From Candidatus Rokuibacteriota bacterium (GTDB lineage Bacteria > Methylomirabilota > Methylomirabilia > Rokubacteriales > JACPHL01): DNA of 6,802 nt. Where the stretch lies: the NCBI GenBank assembly GCA_016188625.1, contig JACPHL010000031.1, forward strand, positions 1 through 6,802, in the 5' to 3' direction. The position numbers and the translations under genes were made by a program. Position 1 is the first letter of the stretch; the number at the start of each line of letters is the position of its first letter. The notes beneath the pieces are model-generated. The model was not told the DNA's origin. It saw nothing but the letters and a program-made list of their open reading frames with translations, and ran no database searches. This document shows positions 1-4,360 of the stretch, one piece after another.

Positions 1-16
1 CCGGGCGAGGTGAGAG

Positions 17-295
17 ATGGTGGACAATCCGCTCTGGCTGGCCATCGGCTTCCTCGGACAGGCCTGCTTCTCCCTGCGCTTCCTGGTCCAGTGGATCGCC
101 TCCGAGCGGCGGCGGGAGAGCGTGGTCCCGATCTACTTCTGGTACTTCAGCGTGGGCGGCGGGGTCATGCTGCTCGCCTACGCCATCCACCGGCTCGATC
201 CCGTCTTCATCGTGGGACAGGCGGCCGGCCTCCTCGTCTACGGGCGGAACCTCTACCTGATCTGGCACCGCCGGACGCTCCCGCCCGCCGACTAG
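17..295 (+). CDS. Lipid-A-disaccharide synthase N-terminal domain (LAB_N) small membrane protein
   Basis: A 92-residue protein that matches the stand-alone LAB_N family, which occurs fused to LpxB or alone beside glycosyltransferases for lipid A or polyprenyl-phosphate sugars. Its biochemical role is not firmly known; it acts in the inner membrane. Three hydrophobic segments are visible, at about residues 6-27, 39-58 and 62-83. Family-like motifs are LRFLVQWIASER (20-31), PIYFWYFS (38-45) and YGRNLYLIW (75-83). The ATG is preceded by GAGGTGA (7-13), with 6 nt between the GAGG core and the start. A TGA at 11-13 in another frame may be the end of a preceding gene just outside the window, so this is probably the last gene of an operon. 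Its stop shares CTAG with the stop of the convergent gene. The family call is firm; the partner glycosyltransferase is inferred and not visible. Confidence 0.9.
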   Translation: MVDNPLWLAIGFLGQACFSLRFLVQWIASERRRESVVPIYFWYFSVGGGVMLLAYAIHRLDPVFIVGQAAGLLVYGRNLYLIWHRRTLPPAD

Positions 296-834
296 CCACC
301 CATCGCGGCTCGGACCTTTCGCAGGAGATCCGACACCCCTCTCGCCGTGGCCCGCGCCTCCAGCTCTGGAAGGGCGCCGGCGCGCTCCAGCAGCTCGGCG
401 ACGTCGGCCAGGTCGCCCGGCCCGCCCGCCAGCAGCTTGAGCACGATGAGATCCTCGACGTCGGCGACCGAGGTTTCCGGGCCCTCGGGGATCCGGACGC
501 GGATCGACCGGCCGAGCATCTCCCGCTCCCAGACCTGGGTGGCGCAGACGACGTCGATTTCGGGACCGGAGGCGCTCCGAAGGCGGAGGAGCAGCGGCAC
601 CGGGTCGTCCGGCCCTCCCCGGCGCCACTCGACGTCGAAGCCGGCGGCGCGGAGGGCGCTGTCGAGCTCGGGCGAAGGGCTCAGGTCGGCGAGGAGGTCG
701 ATGTCCTCGGTCGCGCGCGGCGCGCCCCAGACGGCCACCGCGAGGCCGCCGATCAGGGCGTGAGGGATCCCTCGCTCCTCAAAGATCGCGGTGAGGCGAG
801 CCAGGGCCTCCCCGAACGGCCCTCCCGCCGTCAT
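292..834 (-). CDS. Nucleotidyltransferase-fold protein (MNT/AbiEii-like)
   Basis: A 180-residue protein with the minimal nucleotidyltransferase core. The IGG motif (28-30) is followed by T42-E-D44-I-D46, the usual pair of metal-binding acidic residues. A third acidic residue, D94, lies in the EIDVV strand (92-96). A C-terminal helix VEDLIVLKLLAG (126-137) followed by DLADV (141-145) is typical of AbiEii-like and related stand-alone nucleotidyltransferases. All three catalytic acidic residues are present, so the enzyme could transfer a nucleotide to RNA, protein or a small molecule; the target is unknown. The ATG at 834 was chosen because homology begins soon after it and because it overlaps the upstream stop as ATGA. 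The open frame continues to a GTG at 1047, but that part is Arg/Pro/Gly-rich and lies opposite a better reading frame. Alternatives are the toxin of a type IV-like toxin-antitoxin pair or a housekeeping modification enzyme. Confidence 0.85.
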   Translation of the reverse strand: MTAGGPFGEALARLTAIFEERGIPHALIGGLAVAVWGAPRATEDIDLLADLSPSPELDSALRAAGFDVEWRRGGPDDPVPLLLRLRSASGPEIDVVCATQVWEREMLGRSIRVRIPEGPETSVADVEDLIVLKLLAGGPGDLADVAELLERAGALPELEARATARGVSDLLRKVRAAMGG

Positions 835-1031
835 GGGCGACGGGAGGGTCGAGCCGCTTCGCGGAGCCTGAAGGCGTAGGAGGACAGGGCGAGGGCGCGC
901 GCCAGGCGCTCTCCCGGGTCCATGGCCTGACAGGCCCTGCGGCGCTCGGCCTCCACGACGTCTACCGTCGCAGACGGACGCCGCCGCGAGCCGAGGACCC
1001 ACAGCGCGGGGGTTCGGGGACGGGGCTTCAC
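831..1031 (-). CDS. Small hypothetical protein paired with the nucleotidyltransferase
   Basis: A small basic protein whose stop overlaps the nucleotidyltransferase start by 4 nt (ATGA), so the two are probably translationally coupled. The conserved-looking part is VDVVEAERRR, then MDPGERLARALALSS, ending in an Arg-rich tail. It resembles the short partners (an acidic VVEA-type start, a PEERL-like turn, then an amphipathic helix) often encoded just before stand-alone nucleotidyltransferases; this is from memory of the family and not checked. The start is uncertain. GTG at 1031 (66 residues, GGGAG about 9 nt upstream) keeps the VDVVEA stretch. Alternatives are TTG at 1067 (78 residues), GTG at 956 (42) and ATG at 923 (30). 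The protein is shorter at its C-terminus than the partners I recall and could be decayed. Function is unknown; an antitoxin or helper role is only inferred from position. Confidence 0.5.
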   Translation of the reverse strand: MKPRPRTPALWVLGSRRRPSATVDVVEAERRRACQAMDPGERLARALALSSYAFRLREAARPSRRP

Positions 1032-1113
1032 GGCCCCATGCTCCCACACGGCGGGGACGCGAATCAAGCCCCCGGGAGAAATGAGGCAGGCGCCGATCTC
1101 CTCATGGAAGGCC

Positions 1114-1142
1114 GTGACGGGCCCCCTCGGACCCTGTAGAAT
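1114..1142 (+). promoter_or_regulatory. Candidate sigma70-type promoter for the aminotransferase gene
   Basis: GTGACG at 1114-1119 (four of six positions of TTGACA) and TAGAAT at 1137-1142 (five of six of TATAAT) are separated by 17 nt. The -10 element stands out as one of very few AT-rich hexamers in this DNA. Transcription would start near 1149-1150, giving a leader of about 38 nt. The -10 lies inside an imperfect dyad, GACCCT (1130-1135) against AGGGGTC (1144-1150), which could be an operator or simply chance. Prediction by eye only. Confidence 0.4.
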
Positions 1143-1175
1143 AAGGGGTCATGCGGGACCGGACCGGCCCCGCGG

Positions 1176-1182
1176 AAAGGAG
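1176..1182 (+). promoter_or_regulatory. Shine-Dalgarno that fixes the GTG start at 1188
   Basis: AAAGGAG lies 5 nt before GTG at 1188. This favours the GTG over the in-frame ATG at 1206, which has no comparable site. It is the strongest ribosome binding site in the window. Confidence 0.8.
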
Positions 1183-1187
1183 CGCGC

Positions 1188-2408
1188 GTGAAGAGCGAAC
1201 GCTGGATGCGAGGGCTTGACCGACCGATCCTCATGATCCCCGGCCCTACCGAGGTCCCCTGGCGGGTCATCCGGGCCATGGCCCAGCCGGCGATGGTGCA
1301 GTACGAGCCGGCCTTCGACCTCGAGGTGCTCGAGGCGACCCTGCTGGACCTCCGCCGGGTCTTCCAGACCGAGCACGAGATCTTCGCGGTGCCGGGCTCG
1401 GGGCGCACCGCCCTGGAGACCTCGGCGCTCTCCGTCATCGAGCCCGGCGACCGCGTGGTCGTGGTGGTGGCCGGGAGCTTCGGGCTCCTGATGCGGGAGA
1501 TCATGCGCCGGGCCGGCGCCGAGGTCACCGAGGTCGCCGTGGAGTGGGGGCGGCCGCTCGACCTAGAGGCCCTGGAGCGGACCGTCGAGGCTGTCCGCCC
1601 CAAGGCCCTGACCCTGGTCCACAACGAGACCTCCACGGGCGCGACCTACCCCGCGGAGGCGGTCGGGGCCCTGGCGGCCAGGCACGGGGCGCTCTTCCTC
1701 CTCGACACCGTCTCCTCGCTGGCCGGGCTCGACATCCCCACCGACGCCTGGGGGATCGACCTCAACATGACCGGCTCCCAGAAGTGCCTGGCGATGCCGC
1801 TCGGCCTGGCCCTGATCGCCGTGAGCCCGCGGGCCTTCGAGACCATGGCCCGGCGCGCACGGCCGGCCCTGAGCTACTCCTACGACCTCCACCGCTGGCT
1901 GACCCAGTGGGTCCCCGCCGAGCGGGGGGGCGGCGTGCCGCCGGAGGGCAAGCGCCGCCAGCCGGTCTCGATCCCGACCCACCTCGTCCAGGCCCTCCAG
2001 GAGGCGACCAAGCTGATCCTCGAAGAGGGGATGCCCCATCGCGTCCGTCGCCACCGGATCGCCTCCCGGGCCTTCCGCGCCGGCGCCGCGGCGCTCAAGC
2101 TCGACCTCTTCCCCGACCCCGCCATCGCCTCGGACACGGTGAGCTGCCTCCGGGTCCTGCCCGGCGTCGGCGCGCCGGCCCTGGTCCGTCGGATGCGCGA
2201 GGCCTACGGCGTCGCCATCACCACCGGGCTCGAGCGGCTCCGGGACACGGCGGTCCGGGTCGGGATCATGGGGATCACCGCGAGCCCCCACTACGTCCTC
2301 CCCACCCTGTCGGCCCTGGGGATGGCCCTCCGGGACCTCGGGCAGCCGGTGGACCCCGGCGAGGGGCTCGCGGCCGCCCAGGCGGTCTTCGACGCCGAGG
2401 CCCCCTGA
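1188..2408 (+). CDS. Class V PLP aminotransferase, serine/alanine-glyoxylate type
   Basis: A 406-residue fold-type I PLP enzyme of the alanine-glyoxylate / serine-glyoxylate / ureidoglycine-glyoxylate group. It would move an amino group from a small amino acid to glyoxylate or a similar 2-oxo acid in the cytoplasm. Visible motifs are the N-terminal IPGPTEVP (17-24), the PLP-phosphate region GSGRTALE (70-77), HNETSTG (145-151), the pyridine-nitrogen Asp D173 in LLDTVSS, the Schiff-base lysine K199 in TGSQK, and the carboxylate-binding Arg R357 in RVGIMG. Family members usually read RIGHMG there, so Ile replaces His. Between SYSYDL (229-234) and SIPTH (261-265) is a Gly/Pro/Arg-rich stretch that looks longer than in typical members. 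The GTG start is supported by AAAGGAG 5 nt upstream. A D-2-hydroxyacid dehydrogenase follows after 16 nt, suggesting an operon in which the 2-oxo acid product is reduced. The exact substrate cannot be read from the sequence. Confidence 0.9.
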   Translation: MKSERWMRGLDRPILMIPGPTEVPWRVIRAMAQPAMVQYEPAFDLEVLEATLLDLRRVFQTEHEIFAVPGSGRTALETSALSVIEPGDRVVVVVAGSFGLLMREIMRRAGAEVTEVAVEWGRPLDLEALERTVEAVRPKALTLVHNETSTGATYPAEAVGALAARHGALFLLDTVSSLAGLDIPTDAWGIDLNMTGSQKCLAMPLGLALIAVSPRAFETMARRARPALSYSYDLHRWLTQWVPAERGGGVPPEGKRRQPVSIPTHLVQALQEATKLILEEGMPHRVRRHRIASRAFRAGAAALKLDLFPDPAIASDTVSCLRVLPGVGAPALVRRMREAYGVAITTGLERLRDTAVRVGIMGITASPHYVLPTLSALGMALRDLGQPVDPGEGLAAAQAVFDAEAP

Positions 2409-2424
2409 CCCGCGGGGCCCGGCG

Positions 2425-3387
2425 GTGCGGATCGTCGTCCCGGACGACTTCCCTCCGGCCTTCCAGGGGACCCCCGCCCACCGGCGCCTGGCCGCCCTCG
2501 GCGAGGTGATCATCTACGGCGAGCGGGGGGCGGAGGTCGAGGCCGAGCTGATCCGCCGCATCGGCGACGCCGAGGTCGTCCTCAACATCCGCGCCTACGC
2601 CCGGTTCACCGAGGCGGTCTTCGGCGCCTGCCCGCGCCTTCGCCTGATCTCGATCTGGGGGACCGGCGTGGACAACGTCGATCTCGCCGCGGCCGCCCGC
2701 CACGGGGTCACGGTCACGAACACTCCCGAGGTCAACGCCGACGCGGTCGCCGAGCACGCCCTGGCCCTCATGCTCGCCCTGGCCCGGCGGGTCCCCGCCA
2801 TGGACCGGGCCGTCAAGGCCGGGGAGTGGCCCCGGGGGCTCCTCGCCCAGCTCCGCGGGAAGACCCTCGGGGTCGTGGGGCTCGGCGCGATCGGCCGGCG
2901 GGTGGCGCAGCTCGGGCGGGCGCTCGGGATGCGTCTGCTCGCCTGGACCCCCCACCCGAATCCGGCCCTGGTCGCCGAGCTGGGGGTCGAGCTGGTGGGC
3001 CTGGAGGATCTCCTCGCCGCCGCCGATGTCGTGAGCCTCCACCTCCGCCTGACCCCGGAGACCGAGGGGCTCCTCGACCGCGCGCGGCTCGGGCTGATGC
3101 GCCCCGGCGCCCTCCTGATCAACACCGCTCGGGGGGCGCTGGTGGAGCGCGAGGCCCTGCTGGAGGCCTTGCAGGAGGGGCGGCTCGGCGGAGCCGGTCT
3201 CGATGTCTTCCACGACGAGCCCCTCCCCCCGGACGACCCGCTCCTCGGATTCGACCATGCCATCCTGACCCCCCACAACGCCGGGATGACGCCGGAGGTG
3301 ATCGAGGCCGGCCTCCAGCAGGCGGTCGAGAACATCGAGCGCTTCCTCCAGGGCCGGCCTACCCACGTCGTGACCGGGCCCGCCTAA
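2425..3387 (+). CDS. D-2-hydroxyacid dehydrogenase (SerA / hydroxypyruvate reductase family)
   Basis: A 320-residue NAD(P)-dependent D-isomer-specific 2-hydroxyacid dehydrogenase with no ACT or other C-terminal regulatory domain, so it is not a full-length regulated SerA. Residues 1-100 and about 290-320 form the substrate domain (WGTGVDNVD at 78-86). The middle is a Rossmann domain with GLGAIG (152-157). The catalytic triad is intact: R236 in NTARGALV, E265 in FHDEP and H284 in LTPHNAG. After the second Rossmann strand the sequence is AWTPHPNP (173-180). The acidic residue that usually marks NAD preference is missing there, so cofactor choice is open. The GTG start follows the aminotransferase stop by 16 nt and has only a weak G-rich site, which suggests coupling to the upstream gene. 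A likely reaction is reduction of hydroxypyruvate or glyoxylate (or phosphohydroxypyruvate in reverse); the context favours hydroxypyruvate/glyoxylate, but this is inference. Confidence 0.92.
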   Translation: MRIVVPDDFPPAFQGTPAHRRLAALGEVIIYGERGAEVEAELIRRIGDAEVVLNIRAYARFTEAVFGACPRLRLISIWGTGVDNVDLAAAARHGVTVTNTPEVNADAVAEHALALMLALARRVPAMDRAVKAGEWPRGLLAQLRGKTLGVVGLGAIGRRVAQLGRALGMRLLAWTPHPNPALVAELGVELVGLEDLLAAADVVSLHLRLTPETEGLLDRARLGLMRPGALLINTARGALVEREALLEALQEGRLGGAGLDVFHDEPLPPDDPLLGFDHAILTPHNAGMTPEVIEAGLQQAVENIERFLQGRPTHVVTGPA

Positions 3388-3607
3388 ATAGCGCCGCGCC
3401 GGGTCGCCCCGCCGGAGCAAATTCCGAACGAGCCGTAGCGGGCCGCGAAGCGCAGGACGCCTCCAGGAGCCCGCCCGAGTAGCGCTGTGCGGCTCGCGCG
3501 CTCTGACCCTCGGCGCGCGGATAGATGGTCCGCTTCGGGCGCGGGCTTCGCCAGCGCAACTTTGGGGGGAGGTTTCGGAAGGGGGGCGGAGCCCCCCTCC
3601 GAGTTGC
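3388..3607. other. Convergent intergenic region, possible dispersed repeat
   Basis: About 220 nt between convergent stops. No convincing gene is present: the short open frames here are Arg/Gly/Pro-rich, overlap each other on both strands and lack ribosome binding sites. The DNA is patterned, with an AT-richer island AAATTCCGAACGAG near 3419-3432, a GCTTCGGGCGCGGGCTTCGCC-like stretch near 3532-3552, G-tracts at 3564-3569 and 3581-3586, and the hairpin listed separately. The texture is like that of dispersed intergenic repeats in GC-rich uncultivated bacteria, but only one copy is in the window, so this is inference. Confidence 0.35.
3576..3601. repeat. Strong G/C inverted repeat (hairpin) between convergent genes
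   Basis: The left arm CGGAAGGGGGGC (3576-3587) and the right arm GCCCCCCTCCG (3591-3601) pair over 11 bp with one bulged A and a GGA loop. The hairpin begins 6 nt after the stop of the minus-strand TauE gene, so it could help end that transcript. There is no T-run on either side (the minus strand continues AAACCTCCCCCC), so it is not a classic intrinsic terminator. It could instead be a REP-like palindrome or protect the mRNA 3' end. Confidence 0.6.
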
Positions 3608-4312
3608 TCAGCGGAGGCCGCGCAGCACCGTCATCACGCCCATCCCGGCCAGGACCGCCAGGATCCACCGGTTGAACCTGGCCGGGTCGGCCCGGTCCTG
3701 GACCCAGACCCCGGCCCGGAAAGCCCCGAGCCCGAGCCCGCCCGCCAGGAGGGAGAGCAGGAACAGGCGGCCGGTCAGGAGCTGGAACTGCCAGACCGCG
3801 GCGAGCTGGGCCAGCTTGAAGACCAGGAAGGAGAGGGCGTTCGAACGGACAAACTCCCCCTTCGGGAGGCCGAGGCTGTAGAAGTAGATGATCAGGAGCA
3901 GGCCGGGGACGTTGGTGAGTCCGCCGAGGACCCCCGCGGCGAAGCCCAGGGGCGGGGCGAGCGGCCGCTCCCAGCCGGGCGGGATCCGCGGCACGACCTC
4001 GAGCAGGCTCATCCCGACGAAGGTGAGGACGAGGAGACCGAGCGTCAGGACCGCGACGCGGGTCGGGAGGGTGACGAGGAGCTTCGTCCCCACGAAGGTC
4101 CCGGCCACGCCGAAGAGGTAGAGGACGCTGTGCCGCCGGAGGAGGGCCGGGACCTCCAGGGGCCGGCGGGCCACCTGGCGGAAGTCCAGCACGATGTTGG
4201 GGAAAACCAGGATGACGATGGCCGTCCGGACAGCCGTGAGCAGGGCCACCGCGGGGGTCGCGATGGTAGGGAACCCGAAGCCGAAGCAGCCCTTGACGAA
4301 GGCCGCCAGCAT
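3608..4312 (-). CDS. TauE/SafE-family (TSUP) membrane transporter
   Basis: A 234-residue, very hydrophobic protein with about seven to eight membrane segments (roughly 1-26, 31-44, 62-80, 86-106, 118-145, 155-177, 183-203 and 213-231). The two half-repeats start with KGCFGFGFPTIATP (7-20) and GVLGGLTNVPGL (127-138), the glycine-rich signature of the TauE/SafE permeases. Members move sulfite, sulfoacetate or other small organic anions across the inner membrane; the substrate here is unknown. The ATG at 4312 is the first usual start codon after the in-frame TAG that ends the preceding ligase gene. It has no Shine-Dalgarno and leaves few residues before the first signature. The 16 codons between that TAG and the ATG encode PVALLLAFLGL, which looks like the missing part of helix 1, so translation may begin at CTG 4336 or 4333. 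It is last in a thiolase-ligase-transporter operon. Confidence 0.88.
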   Translation of the reverse strand: MLAAFVKGCFGFGFPTIATPAVALLTAVRTAIVILVFPNIVLDFRQVARRPLEVPALLRRHSVLYLFGVAGTFVGTKLLVTLPTRVAVLTLGLLVLTFVGMSLLEVVPRIPPGWERPLAPPLGFAAGVLGGLTNVPGLLLIIYFYSLGLPKGEFVRSNALSFLVFKLAQLAAVWQFQLLTGRLFLLSLLAGGLGLGAFRAGVWVQDRADPARFNRWILAVLAGMGVMTVLRGLR

Positions 4313-4360
4313 GAGGCCGAGGAAGGCGAGCAGCAGGGCAACGGGAGGCCGAGGCGAGGG

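Noticed and set aside
10-879. Long plus-strand open frame across the LAB_N gene and the nucleotidyltransferase
   Set aside because: It is Arg/Pro/Gly-rich with no family motif, runs antisense to the nucleotidyltransferase and overlaps the clear LAB_N frame; an artefact of GC-rich DNA with few stops.
835-1047. N-terminal extension of the nucleotidyltransferase to GTG 1047
   Set aside because: The added 71 residues are low-complexity Arg/Gly/Pro and overlap the small protein frame, which has the ATGA overlap and a conserved-looking sequence.
1563-2513. Long minus-strand open frame opposite the aminotransferase
   Set aside because: Composition is Gly/Arg/Asp/Glu-rich with no motifs, while the plus strand here encodes a complete PLP enzyme with all key residues.
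2275-3420. Long minus-strand open frame (381 codons) opposite the dehydrogenase
   Set aside because: Shadow of the dehydrogenase; low-complexity and without a recognisable domain.
3576-3601. Classic Rho-independent terminator
   Set aside because: The stem is strong, but neither side has the required run of T, so only a hairpin is reported.
3487-3881. Short open frames around the intergenic hairpin on both strands
   Set aside because: No ribosome binding sites, Arg/Gly/Ser/Pro-rich, and they run through the hairpin and into the TauE gene in antisense.
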